NCBI GenBank assembly: GCA_958407995.1
Contig: CATYJU010000005.1
Location: 12,428 to 76,427 of the forward strand
Reading direction: 5' to 3'
DNA from: an uncultured Collinsella sp.
GTDB lineage: Bacteria; Actinomycetota; Coriobacteriia; Coriobacteriales; Coriobacteriaceae
Length of the DNA stretch: 64,000 nucleotides
Shown here: piece after piece, positions 1 through 8,104 of the stretch
How positions within the stretch are numbered: the stretch's first letter is position 1
Layout of the letters: each line of letters opens with the position of its first letter
Notes under the pieces: generated by a model
Told to the model about the DNA's origin: nothing
Database searches by the model: none
What the model saw: the letters and a program-made list of their open reading frames with translations, nothing else
Position numbers and translations under genes: made by a program

Positions 1-1311
1 GTCGTCCTTCATGACAACGGTGGTCTCGGTGTGGCTGAAGGTGTCGTGCTTCTCGGTCAGGTCGAGCTCGCCACAGTAGCAATCGGCGTGGGTGGCCTCG
101 TTGGCCGTCTTGAGCTGGCCCACCAGCAGCACGTCTGCGATGACCACGATGATCAGCGGCGCGACGATGTTGATGAGGATGCCCTCGATATCAAAGGTGA
201 GGTAATCCGGATCGAAGGCGTTCTCACCCATGAAGAGGATCTGGGAGAGGACAAATCCGATCACAAAGAACAGCGCCGAGGCGATAGCGAGCTTGGGCTT
301 GGAGCAAGGAAGCTCGCCGACCATACGGCCGGTTTGGCCGTTCATGGCAAACAGGTAGCTCTTGCCGTTCCACGAGGTGGAAAGCATCCACACGGGGAAC
401 AGGGCATAGTCGCTGTCTTCCCAGGTGTAGTCGAGCTGCTTGCTTTCGACCGTGGCATCGTCATATTCGTCGACGACGGTTTCGCGCAGGGCCGAGATCG
501 TGCTTTCCTCCATGCGGCGTTCGGCGCGCGCCTTGCAGGTTTCGCAGTCCTCGTCGTAGCGGTTGGCGATGTAGCCGGGCATATACGCGACCGAAAACGG
601 GCGCAGGGCATCGTAGTCAAACGGCTCGATGGCGTCCATGTGGCCGTCGGGCATCTTGGACGATCCGTCGACGGGCACGCGCTTAAACGAGATGTTTCCC
701 TTGCGGTAGGCGTCGTAGTGGTCGGTGGTCGTGACGGTGCGGTCGGATTCCTCGGTCACGGTCTCGTTGGTCGCATCGAAGCACACTTCGCCGTCCACGC
801 GGGCGCCGTAAAGCCAAAACGGCACGTAAACGCCTTGGACTTCGTCGATGTGGTTGCCGGTGACAAAGCTCTTGGGCAGCAGGATCTTGCCCTTGTAGTG
901 CTCTTTGAGCGCGGCCATAACGTCGTCGCGGCCGAGCTTAAACGGAATTACCAGGTCGGGCGAGAAGTCGCCCGAGAGCTGACCGGGTGCCACGGCGGGG
1001 TTGCCGCAGTACGGGCAGGTGGTAACGGCGACGGTGCCATCCGAGATTAGCTCGGCGCCGCACGACGAGCAGATATAGCCGGCGTTTTGGGCGAGCTCCT
1101 GCACCGCAGCGTCGGTCGCGGGCTTGGGCGTTGCGGCTGCCGCATCGGCTTTGGCATCGGCCTTGTCCTGGCGCTCGCGATAGAGGGCCTCGACTTCTTC
1201 GACTTCAAAGCGCGAGTCACAGTAGTCGCAGACGAGCTTTTGCTCGGCGCTTGCAAAATGCAAGGGGCCACCGCAGGCAGGGCACTGATAGTTAACGCTC
1301 TCGAAGGCCAT
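1..1311 (-). CDS. Zinc-ribbon membrane protein (TFIIB-type zinc ribbon), 3' end outside window
   Basis: The reading frame is open from an ATG at 1311 to the left edge, 437 codons without a stop, so the C-terminus is missing. The N-terminus carries a zinc ribbon (CPACGG ... CDYCDS), followed by an Ala/Lys/Asp-rich linker and a second ribbon (CSSCGAEL ... CPYCGNPA, about residues 78-105). A long soluble region follows, then two adjacent hydrophobic segments (about 355-372 and 393-412) that look membrane-spanning, and a further Cys pair after them. The layout matches zinc-ribbon membrane proteins of unknown function common in Actinomycetota and Firmicutes. It lies 24 nt downstream of the next gene on the same strand, so the two are probably one operon. 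The function is unknown. Confidence 0.8.
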   Translation of the reverse strand, partial: MAFESVNYQCPACGGPLHFASAEQKLVCDYCDSRFEVEEVEALYRERQDKADAKADAAAATPKPATDAAVQELAQNAGYICSSCGAELISDGTVAVTTCPYCGNPAVAPGQLSGDFSPDLVIPFKLGRDDVMAALKEHYKGKILLPKSFVTGNHIDEVQGVYVPFWLYGARVDGEVCFDATNETVTEESDRTVTTTDHYDAYRKGNISFKRVPVDGSSKMPDGHMDAIEPFDYDALRPFSVAYMPGYIANRYDEDCETCKARAERRMEESTISALRETVVDEYDDATVESKQLDYTWEDSDYALFPVWMLSTSWNGKSYLFAMNGQTGRMVGELPCSKPKLAIASALFFVIGFVLSQILFMGENAFDPDYLTFDIEGILINIVAPLIIVVIADVLLVGQLKTANEATHADCYCGELDLTEKHDTFSHTETTVVMKDD

Positions 1312-1335
1312 GATCGGTCCTTTCCGTGCCGGGGG

Positions 1336-2073
1336 CTATGCGCCGATGGCGCCGCCGCAGTATTCGCAGCGCCCGCTGGCATCGGGAATGGTGGTGGCTC
1401 CGCAGAAGGGGCAGGTCACCGCGGTCTTGGGGGCCTTGGCGGCCACGACGCTGTCGCGCGTCTCCTGGCGCAGCTGCACCAGCGCATCGCGGACTTCGGT
1501 TGCCTGGCGCTTGGCCTCGCGGTATTCGATGGAGCCGCGCTGATCGATGGTGGAGTCGTTCACGCGCAGGTTGATCTCGGTAAAGTACGGCGTGTTGACG
1601 TGGATGGTCAGATTAAAGTCGTAATCCAGGTCGTAGCGCGGCGGGTTGTAGCTCTCGCGCTCGCCGTCCTTGGTCTCGCGATAGATCTCGGTGCGCTGCT
1701 CGTCGATATCCATATCGCAGCCGAGTACCTGCGAGAACTCGATGATGTCGGGATTGGCGTCGCGCCAGCGGCTCTGCGAAGTGATGATCAGCAGGCCCGC
1801 GTCCTCATCGAGCATAATATTGGTGCGCCCGGCAGAAAGCGTGCGCGTGGGGTTGAACGAAGACAGGCGCTCGGCGTTGGCCTCGCGGTAGGCGAGTTGC
1901 TCACGGATATCGTCCGCGGTGCTGGAGCGATAGCCGTGAAAGTAGGGGGAGAGCTTGCCGGCGCACTCTTTGCACAGGTAGCCTTCATTGATTTTTGTCT
2001 TACCTAGAAGTCCCAGCTCGGTACCGCAAATCGCGCACTCTTTCTTCTCGAACATCTTGTCAAAGAAGCCCAT
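1336..2073 (-). CDS. DUF4428-type zinc-finger protein
   Basis: This 245-aa soluble protein starts MGFFDKMFEKKECAICG. The N-terminal ~50 residues hold a four-Cys knuckle (CAICG ... CKECAGK), typical of DUF4428 proteins. The middle is a beta-rich domain without recognised motifs. The C-terminus has a second ribbon (CPFCGATT ... CEYCGGAIGA). Two zinc ribbons framing a middle domain, next to another double-ribbon membrane protein, suggest the two act together, but no role is known. The family name is from recognition of the N-terminal pattern only. Confidence 0.8.
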   Translation of the reverse strand: MGFFDKMFEKKECAICGTELGLLGKTKINEGYLCKECAGKLSPYFHGYRSSTADDIREQLAYREANAERLSSFNPTRTLSAGRTNIMLDEDAGLLIITSQSRWRDANPDIIEFSQVLGCDMDIDEQRTEIYRETKDGERESYNPPRYDLDYDFNLTIHVNTPYFTEINLRVNDSTIDQRGSIEYREAKRQATEVRDALVQLRQETRDSVVAAKAPKTAVTCPFCGATTIPDASGRCEYCGGAIGA

Positions 2074-2448
2074 GGCTGCCTCCCATCAACTGGTAGCGTG
2101 TGTCACTTTTGATGATGGGGGAGTGCGCGATCCTTCGCGATACCCAGACGGCTCAAGGAGTCTCCACAACTGGGACACATGGCCCATTTTTCATCCGACA
2201 CATAGGGACACTCCTTGCTGCGGGTAGTCATTGCACTCATTGGGGACGTACTTAAATGAGTGGTAGTTGGGGACACTCCTGGCCGAGCTAGAGATCGCGC
2301 GCGTCCCTTCTGGTCCATGCGGCTCAAAATCGCGGCGTGATGTGGACGGCTGGGGTCGAATTGGCAGCATTTCGAGCCTGGCTTCGATATTGAGACTGGT
2401 TCTTTATTAAAATAGATTTCCAGACAATTGAGCGGCTGGTGGTTAACC
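2074..2448. other. Intergenic region with repeat remnants and divergent promoters
   Basis: 375 nt with no credible gene. It holds several short pieces of a repeat containing TTGGGGACACTCCT (for example around 2264-2280) and one palindromic unit at 2234-2262, whose arms CACTCATT and AATGAGTG enclose GGGGACGTACTTA. Related units occur near 10424, 14253 and 34016. Confidence 0.6.
2390..2418 (+). promoter_or_regulatory. Candidate promoter of the membrane-LuxR gene
   Basis: TTGAGA (2390-2395), a 17-nt spacer and TAGATT (2413-2418), about 30 nt before the chosen ATG. The match is moderate (4-5 of 6 at each box) and lies in an AT-rich patch of otherwise GC-rich DNA. Confidence 0.4.
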
Positions 2449-3993
2449 ATGAGGGGCATGGGAGACACAACCGCATATTTGCGTCGGGGCATTCGGGAGA
2501 TTATATGCCTGGCGCTGTTCTTCTTCACGTTTTTGGCGTGCGAGTATCTTTTTGATGTGCGCATGGCCGAGTTCGTGTCTCCGAACGAGGTCGTTATTTA
2601 TGAGAGCCTTGTCATCGGCGCGAGCGTGATCGGCTTTTTCGTGCGCCCATTTCTGTATTATCGCCGTCCCCAGTCGATCGATGCGACAAGCGATATTACA
2701 GGCGTGCTATTGGTGTCGGCATTGTTGCTGATGATTATGGCGGTGCAGTTTCAGATCGTGATTGCCGGCGGTTTGGTGGCGTGCTGCGCCCTGGGCTACT
2801 GCGGGTCGACCGCCCATGCCAATCTGGCGCGGCGTTTTGCGCAGACGCCCTGTTTGGCGCGCGCCGTGGCGGTTTCTTATGCTGCGGGCATTTTGGTACA
2901 GGTGCTCAACCATATGGTGATGCCTGCGGGCATTCCCCAGCAGTTTGTCCTCACCGCCTGTGCGATTGCGCTGGTTGGGCTGCTTCACGGTACCCGTCGA
3001 GCTAAATTGCGTGATGAGTCTGCGCCCGAGTTCGAGGCCGAGATTGCCGAGCTGTCGGTTGATGCGTTTGAACGTGGTGCCAGGTGGCGCGATGACCCCG
3101 AGGCAAAGGCAGCCTTCCAAGGTGCCGTGGTGCGCCTGACGGTGGCGACCGCCTGCCTCACCGGCGTGTTCGCGGCTCTCAATGCCGGCCTTACGACTTC
3201 GCATGTCGCCGGCGCCATCGACCTGGGCGACTGGTCGCGCTTGCTGCCGGTTGTGAGCGCCCTTGCCGCCGGCGTCCTGTATGACCTGCGCGGGCGTTCG
3301 TATATGAATATCATCATGACGTGTGCCGCCATGCTGTCCACGCTCTCGTTCTTTGTACTTCTCACCGATGGCAACGGTGGCAATACGCTTGCCGCCACGA
3401 TTATCTTTTACCTGGGCACGGGCTTTTTCGTGGTGTTCTTCACCGCGAAGTTCGCCGCGATTTCGATGTATGCCCGCTGGGCGTATCTGTGGCCGTGCAT
3501 GGGTCGTGTTATCAACAACGTTTGCTCGATACTCGTGACGGCTCCGGCGGTGGCGATCATCTCGAGCCAAAATGTGCTGACGGCGGTGGGTGTCGTGCTC
3601 GTGCTGTTCGTCGGCATCGCGATTTCGCTGTTGGGACAGTTTGGGCAAGACGGCGAGCGCGAGGCGACGCATGGCGGGCTGGCGTTTGCTACTGACGATC
3701 TTGGCGTGAGCCGTGCGCCCGATCAGGCCGACACGGTGCCCCTGGAGCCGCCGGAGCTTTCGTTTGACGATCGGCTCGACGGCTTCGTTGCCGCCTTTGG
3801 GCTCACCAAGCGCGAGCGCGATGTTCTGGAGGCGCTAGTCGTTTCGGACGACAGCGTTCAGGACGTTGCGGCGGCACTCTTCCTCTCGCGCTCCACACTC
3901 TACCGCCACATTGCCTCGATCAACAAAAAGGTCGGTACCAATTCGCGCGTGGCGCTCATTAGCCTCTTCTGGTCCTGGACACCCCAAGACTAG
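2449..3993 (+). CDS. LuxR-family regulator with a polytopic membrane domain
   Basis: About 514 aa. The first ~400 residues are a string of hydrophobic helices (roughly 10-12) with short loops. A hydrophilic linker follows, then a C-terminal LuxR-type HTH (about 440-505: LTKRERDVLEALVVSDD ... FLSRSTLYRHIASINKKVG). Membrane-anchored LuxR proteins with an MFS-like sensor are expanded in Coriobacteriia; they are thought to sense a small molecule or membrane state directly. The start is uncertain: a TTG at 2428, ATG 2449 and ATG 2458 are in frame and none has a strong Shine-Dalgarno. It is monocistronic and ends at a shared hairpin with mgtA. The target genes are unknown. Confidence 0.88.
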   Translation: MRGMGDTTAYLRRGIREIICLALFFFTFLACEYLFDVRMAEFVSPNEVVIYESLVIGASVIGFFVRPFLYYRRPQSIDATSDITGVLLVSALLLMIMAVQFQIVIAGGLVACCALGYCGSTAHANLARRFAQTPCLARAVAVSYAAGILVQVLNHMVMPAGIPQQFVLTACAIALVGLLHGTRRAKLRDESAPEFEAEIAELSVDAFERGARWRDDPEAKAAFQGAVVRLTVATACLTGVFAALNAGLTTSHVAGAIDLGDWSRLLPVVSALAAGVLYDLRGRSYMNIIMTCAAMLSTLSFFVLLTDGNGGNTLAATIIFYLGTGFFVVFFTAKFAAISMYARWAYLWPCMGRVINNVCSILVTAPAVAIISSQNVLTAVGVVLVLFVGIAISLLGQFGQDGEREATHGGLAFATDDLGVSRAPDQADTVPLEPPELSFDDRLDGFVAAFGLTKRERDVLEALVVSDDSVQDVAAALFLSRSTLYRHIASINKKVGTNSRVALISLFWSWTPQD

Positions 3994-3995
3994 CC

Positions 3996-4032
3996 AACCA
4001 CCACAAAGGGGACAGGCACCTTTGTGGTGGTT
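3996..4032. terminator. Bidirectional terminator hairpin between luxR-type gene and mgtA (repeat copy)
   Basis: A 14-bp perfect stem (AACCACCACAAAGG at 3996-4009, CCTTTGTGGTGGTT at 4019-4032) with a 9-nt loop and TTTTG on the plus side. The same hairpin recurs near 6921, 36701 and 38028, with a half copy at 36899, so it is a dispersed repeat acting as a terminator between convergent genes. Confidence 0.7.
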
Positions 4033-4068
4033 TTGCCCTTGGGCTGTCTACTGTGGCGGCTCACCGTG

Positions 4069-6837
4069 CTACAGCAGCTCGCCGTGGCGGGCGATGTAGC
4101 GGCGCTTTGCCAGTTGAGTGAGCGCGATGTAGGCGGCAACGATGCCGATGAGCAGTGCGAAAAAGATTGCGGGTAGCGTCATGAGGCCCAGCGCGTCGGC
4201 GATGGGGCTTGCCGGCAGCCAGGTGACGAGTGCCAGCCCCAGCACGGTGAGAGCGCACAGCGCGGGCGCGGCGTGGTCACGCGGGCTCGGCAGGCGCGGG
4301 GAGCGCAGCATGTGGATCACGAGCGTCTGCGACCACATGGACTCGACAAACCAGCCGCTCTGGAAGAGCGCCGCAAAGGCCGCCATGCCCGCGGCGTCGC
4401 CCGCTGCGGCAAGCTCGGACCAGCTCGCGCCTACGGCGGCGGGGCACACCACAAAGTAGAGCGCGGCGAAGGTCACGATGTCAAACAGCGAGCTCACGGG
4501 GCCCAGCTCGAGCATAAAGCCCTTGATGGACGCGGCGTCCCAGGCGCGCGGACGGGCGGTCCAGGCGTCATCGACGGTGTCCCACGGCAGCGCGATGCAC
4601 ACGATCTCGTAGACCAGCGACAGCAGTACCAGCTGCAGGGCGCTCATGGGCAAAAACGGCAAGAACAGGCTCGCGACGGTCACGGACAGCACATTGCCAA
4701 AGTTGGAGCTCACCGTGGTCTTGAGGTACTTGAGCAGGTTGCCGTAGGTGCGGCGGCCTTCGATGATGCCGCGCTCGAGCACGCCCAGGTCCTTCTGAAG
4801 CAAGATGATATCGGCGGATTCCTTGGCAATGTCGACGGCCGAATCGACCGAGATGCCGCAATCGCTCGCACGCATGGCGGCGGCGTCGTTGATGCCGTCG
4901 CCCATAAAGCCCACGGTGTGGCCGAGCAACTCGCGCATGACGCGCACCAGGCGCGCCTTCTGCAGCGGCGAGAGCTTGGCGAAGAGGTGGGTTTTCTCGG
5001 CGCGCTCGGCAAGCTCGGTGTCGTCGAGTGCATCGATCTCGTAGCCCAGCAAGACGTTGCTCGCGTCGATGCCAATCTGCTCGCAGACGGTGGCGGCGAC
5101 GCGGTCGTTGTCGCCGGTCAGGACCTTGACCGCCACGCCTTTGGCCTCGAGCGTGGCGACGGCGCCCGCGGCACTCGCTTTGGGCGGATCGAGGAAGGCC
5201 AAAAAGCCCATCAGCACCATGTCGCACTCGTCGGCGATGCCAAACTCGCCCACGCAGCGCGGATCGGTCTTCTGCGCCACGGCAATCACGCGCAGGCCCT
5301 CGGCGTTAAGATTGGCGACCTGCTTGCGAATCTGGGCGAGCTTGTCTTCGGCGAGCGGCCGGGCGATACCGTTGACCTCGACAAAAGAGCAGATCTCGAG
5401 CATTTCCTCGGCAGCTCCCTTGGTAACCATCTGGGTTTTGCCTTGGGCGTCGGAGACAACTACGCTCAGGCGACGGCGCGAGAAATCGAAGGGAACCTCG
5501 TCGACCTTGGTGTAGCGGTCGCGCAGGCTCTGGCCCAGCATGGAATCGGGTGCGACGGTCGAGGGTGTCACATCGGCACGGTCGATTACGGCCAGGTCGA
5601 TAAGATTTTTGAGGCCGGTCTGGAAGAAGCTGTTCAAAAACGCATGGCGCAGCACGCGTGCGTCCTCGTTGCCGTCGGTGTTGAGGTAGCGCTCGAGTAC
5701 GATGCGGTCTTCGGTGAGGGTGCCGGTCTTGTCGCAGCACAGGACGTCCATGGCGCCCAGGTTTTGAATCGCCGGCAGCTCCTTGACGATAACCTGGCGA
5801 CGGGCGAGGTCCTTGGCGCCCTGCGACAGACTCGTGGTCACGATGACGGGGAGCATCTGCGGCGTGATGCCCACGGCCACGCTCGTGGCGAACAGCAGCG
5901 CGTCGATGACGTTGCCCTTGGTCGCGGCATTGATGGCAAAGACGGCCGGCGCCATAACGAGCATGAGGCGTACGAGCAACATGGAGACGCTGGAGACGCC
6001 GCGGTCAAACGCGCTCTTCTCGCCACGCCCGTTGAGCATCTTGGCGATGCCGCCCAGGTAGGTGTCCGAGCCGGTGGCAACGACAAGCGCCATGGCGGTG
6101 CCGTTTTGCACGGAGGTGCCGGTAAAGACGATGTTCTTGCAGGCAGAGAGCGGCAGTGCGGAGCCGTCGGCACCCTCGACGATAGTGATGGCGGTGGTCT
6201 TCTCGACGGCCTCGCTCTCGCCGGTGAGCGCGGACTCGACTACAAACAGATCGCGCGCGGTGATGATACGGGCATCTGCCGGAACCATATCGCCGGCAGA
6301 GAGGCGGATCACATCGCCGGGGACGAGCTCGTCGAAGGGGATCTCGATGCGCTCGCCGTCGCGCAGGGCGGTGCAAGTGTTGGAGACCAGGTCCTTGAGG
6401 GCCTCTGCCGCATTGCCGCTGCGGGCTTCCTGGATAAACTTCATGCCGCCCGATACCAGCAGCATGATGCCGATGACGATGACCGTGGAGGGGTCGCGCT
6501 GCGGCTCGGGCACGGCGAGCACGTCGATATAGAGCGAGACCAGCGCAAGTGCGGCGAGGATGCCGGCGAAGGGATCGATGAAGGCGTCGGCGATGCGGCG
6601 GGCGAGCGTCTTGGTCGGTGCCTCGATGGTGTTGGGGCCGGAGGCGTACAGGCGCTCGGTTGCCTGCTCGGCGGTGAGGCCGTTTGCCGTGGCGTCAAGC
6701 AGTACGAGAGCGTCATCGGCACTATGGGTGGTGGCGAATATGGTGTTCTTGGACAGGCCGGTGTGAGCGGCAGGGCGTGCCGTGCGGCGGCGCTTGGAGA
6801 TGGCTTCGAGAACCGTGGCGGTTTTGAGCATCAGCAT
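4069..6837 (-). CDS. mgtA: Magnesium-importing P-type ATPase
   Basis: 922 aa. P-type ATPase with the phosphorylation motif DKTGTLTED around residue 366, the TGES actuator motif (ALTGESEAVEK) and the hinge GDGINDAAAM. The N- and C-terminal membrane helices have the spacing of P3-type MgtA/MgtB magnesium importers. It drives Mg2+ into the cytoplasm with ATP. The ATG at 6837 is chosen because AAGGAGGA sits five bases before it; the longer in-frame start lacks a ribosome site. Upstream on the same strand are a good promoter and a short ORF with a strong ribosome site, suggesting leader-peptide control as known for enterobacterial mgtA (inference). Confidence 0.93.
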   Translation of the reverse strand: MLMLKTATVLEAISKRRRTARPAAHTGLSKNTIFATTHSADDALVLLDATANGLTAEQATERLYASGPNTIEAPTKTLARRIADAFIDPFAGILAALALVSLYIDVLAVPEPQRDPSTVIVIGIMLLVSGGMKFIQEARSGNAAEALKDLVSNTCTALRDGERIEIPFDELVPGDVIRLSAGDMVPADARIITARDLFVVESALTGESEAVEKTTAITIVEGADGSALPLSACKNIVFTGTSVQNGTAMALVVATGSDTYLGGIAKMLNGRGEKSAFDRGVSSVSMLLVRLMLVMAPAVFAINAATKGNVIDALLFATSVAVGITPQMLPVIVTTSLSQGAKDLARRQVIVKELPAIQNLGAMDVLCCDKTGTLTEDRIVLERYLNTDGNEDARVLRHAFLNSFFQTGLKNLIDLAVIDRADVTPSTVAPDSMLGQSLRDRYTKVDEVPFDFSRRRLSVVVSDAQGKTQMVTKGAAEEMLEICSFVEVNGIARPLAEDKLAQIRKQVANLNAEGLRVIAVAQKTDPRCVGEFGIADECDMVLMGFLAFLDPPKASAAGAVATLEAKGVAVKVLTGDNDRVAATVCEQIGIDASNVLLGYEIDALDDTELAERAEKTHLFAKLSPLQKARLVRVMRELLGHTVGFMGDGINDAAAMRASDCGISVDSAVDIAKESADIILLQKDLGVLERGIIEGRRTYGNLLKYLKTTVSSNFGNVLSVTVASLFLPFLPMSALQLVLLSLVYEIVCIALPWDTVDDAWTARPRAWDAASIKGFMLELGPVSSLFDIVTFAALYFVVCPAAVGASWSELAAAGDAAGMAAFAALFQSGWFVESMWSQTLVIHMLRSPRLPSPRDHAAPALCALTVLGLALVTWLPASPIADALGLMTLPAIFFALLIGIVAAYIALTQLAKRRYIARHGELL

Positions 6838-6920
6838 AGGGTCCTCCTTGTTGAAGGGAGTTAGCGTACGTGTCGTATTGAATTGCAAAAAACCTAGATG
6901 TCGCTCACGTCATGCTCGCG

Positions 6921-6959
6921 AACCACCACAAAGGGGACAGGCACCTTTGTGGGGGGGTT
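6921..6959. repeat. CCACCACAAAGG hairpin, copy in the mgtA 5' leader
   Basis: Arm AACCACCACAAAGG at 6921-6934, loop GGACAGGCA, and arm CCTTTGTGG with extra Gs. It lies in the presumed transcribed leader of mgtA between the small ORF and the mgtA ribosome site, so it could act as an attenuator or anti-attenuator. Confidence 0.55.
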
Positions 6960-6978
6960 GACGATCTGCCGGTGGCGT

Positions 6979-7050
6979 TTATGCGTGTGCGGAGTCCTCG
7001 CGGCGTGCCGAGGGCGACATGCAGGTTTTTCGACTAGGACTGCCTTCCAT
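6979..7050 (-). CDS. Candidate leader peptide of mgtA (23 aa)
   Basis: A 23-codon ORF beginning MEGSPSRKTCMSPSARRED and ending with TAA. It has an excellent ribosome site (TAAGGAGGTG, six bases before the ATG). It lies about 70 nt downstream of a good minus-strand promoter and 141 nt before mgtA. Two Ser-Pro dipeptides, several Arg codons and a Cys are present. Salmonella mgtA is controlled by a proline-sensitive leader ORF, MgtL; this peptide has no sequence similarity to MgtL that I can see, so the analogy is of position only. It is too short for codon statistics to confirm. Confidence 0.45.
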   Translation of the reverse strand: MEGSPSRKTCMSPSARREDSAHA

Positions 7051-7117
7051 GGCACACCTCCTTAAGGCCGGGCGCAGCGCGCTTTGGGTATCTCGTACCC
7101 CTTTTTAATCCGCTCGT

Positions 7118-7146
7118 ATTCTTGATGAGGGGGTTTGACATGTCAA
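7118..7146 (-). promoter_or_regulatory. Promoter of the mgtA leader with palindromic -35
   Basis: On the minus strand, TTGACA (7141-7146), a 17-nt spacer and AAGAAT (7118-7123). The -35 box is half of a 12-bp palindrome, TTGACATGTCAA (7135-7146), which could be an operator. The site is placed to transcribe the 23-codon ORF and mgtA. Confidence 0.55.
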
Positions 7147-7276
7147 CCCCATTGTTCGGAAAACCATTCCCTCTGACAAAGCCTTTACAGAATGCCGTGG
7201 CCCCAAAGCGCGCCCGCATCTACGCTTCGCCTGCGCTAAACTGGAAGGCACGTACGCGATTACGAGAGGAGCCCGC

Positions 7277-7957
7277 ATGGAGGCTTACAAGCAAGAGTTC
7301 ATCAAGTTTATGGTCGAGTCCGACGTCCTTAAGTTCGGCAGCTTTACGCTCAAGAGCGGCCGTCAGTCCCCGTTCTTTATGAACGCCGGTGCTTACGTGA
7401 CGGGCTATCAGCTCAAGAAGCTGGGCGAGTATTACGCCCAGGCCATCCACGATAACTTTGGCGACGACTTTGATGTGCTGTTTGGACCGGCCTACAAGGG
7501 TATTCCGCTGGCCGTCGTGACCGCAATTGCCTATCACGAGCTGTACGGCAAGGAGGTCAAGTACTGCTGCGACCGCAAGGAGGCCAAGGACCACGGCGCC
7601 GACAAGGGCAACCTGCTGGGCTATGAGCCCCAGGACGGCGATCGCGTGGTCATGGTCGAGGATGTCACCACCAGCGGCAAGTCCATCGACGAGACCTATC
7701 CCAAGGTTAAGGCTGCTGCCGACGTCGAAATCAAGGGCCTCATTGTGTCTCTCAACCGTATGGAGGTCGGCAAGGGCGGCGTGACCACCGCGCAGAAGGA
7801 GATCGAGGCCAAGTACGGTTTCCCCGTCGCGAGCATCGTTTCCATGGCCGAGGTCGTCGAGACCCTCTACAACCACGAGATCGATGGCAAGGTCGTCATC
7901 GATGACGAGCTCAAGGCCGCCATCGACGCCTACTACGAGCAGTACGGAGCACGCTAG
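7277..7957 (+). CDS. pyrE: Orotate phosphoribosyltransferase
   Basis: 226 aa. It converts orotate and PRPP to orotidine monophosphate in pyrimidine synthesis, in the cytoplasm. The PRPP-binding loop VVMVEDVTTSGKS is at about residues 124-137, and the N-terminal FTLKSGRQSPFFMNAG is characteristic of PyrE. The start ATG follows AGAGGAG by six bases. The length matches the longer PyrE subgroup. No other pyr gene is adjacent. It is followed at once by copy A of the structured composite element, whose first hairpin overlaps the base after the stop. Confidence 0.95.
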   Translation: MEAYKQEFIKFMVESDVLKFGSFTLKSGRQSPFFMNAGAYVTGYQLKKLGEYYAQAIHDNFGDDFDVLFGPAYKGIPLAVVTAIAYHELYGKEVKYCCDRKEAKDHGADKGNLLGYEPQDGDRVVMVEDVTTSGKSIDETYPKVKAAADVEIKGLIVSLNRMEVGKGGVTTAQKEIEAKYGFPVASIVSMAEVVETLYNHEIDGKVVIDDELKAAIDAYYEQYGAR

Positions 7958-8100
7958 TTACGGCGTTTTACCAAACGCCGTAACCGGCCGACGCTGCGCG
8001 CCGCCCAGGACGACAATTTGTCATTCAAAAGGCGAGGCATGACCAGAAGGTCTATGCCTCGCCTTTTTCATGCCAACTTGTTCGTCCTGGACGGCGCTCG
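7958..8100 (+). repeat. Structured composite element, copy A (interrupted by IS110)
   Basis: Hairpin I is an 11-bp perfect stem with loop TACC (7958-7983). A linker containing GACGCTGCGCGCCG follows, then a closing helix (CCAGGACGACAA paired with TTGTTCGTCCTGG) around hairpin III (AGGCGAGGCAT ... ATGCCTCGCCT) with the inner GACCAGAAGGTC conserved in all copies. The rest of the element continues to the right of the IS110 insertion from about 10382. Confidence 0.8.
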
Positions 8101-8104
8101 CTCA

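Noticed and set aside
31..1050. 339-aa frame on the plus strand at the window start
   Set aside because: The minus strand encodes a zinc-ribbon protein with clear CxxC motifs and membrane helices across the same bases; the plus frame has no recognisable domain.
4273..6864. 863-aa open frame on the plus strand opposite mgtA
   Set aside because: It is the antisense shadow of mgtA; its translation is rich in His, Gly and Ala without any domain, as is usual for frames opposite high-GC genes. The same applies to the long frames opposite dnaK, hypF, clpB, the hydratase and the Fe-S oxidoreductase.
7034..7219. 61-aa minus-strand frame upstream of mgtA
   Set aside because: It has no ribosome site and overlaps the better-supported promoter and 23-codon ORF.
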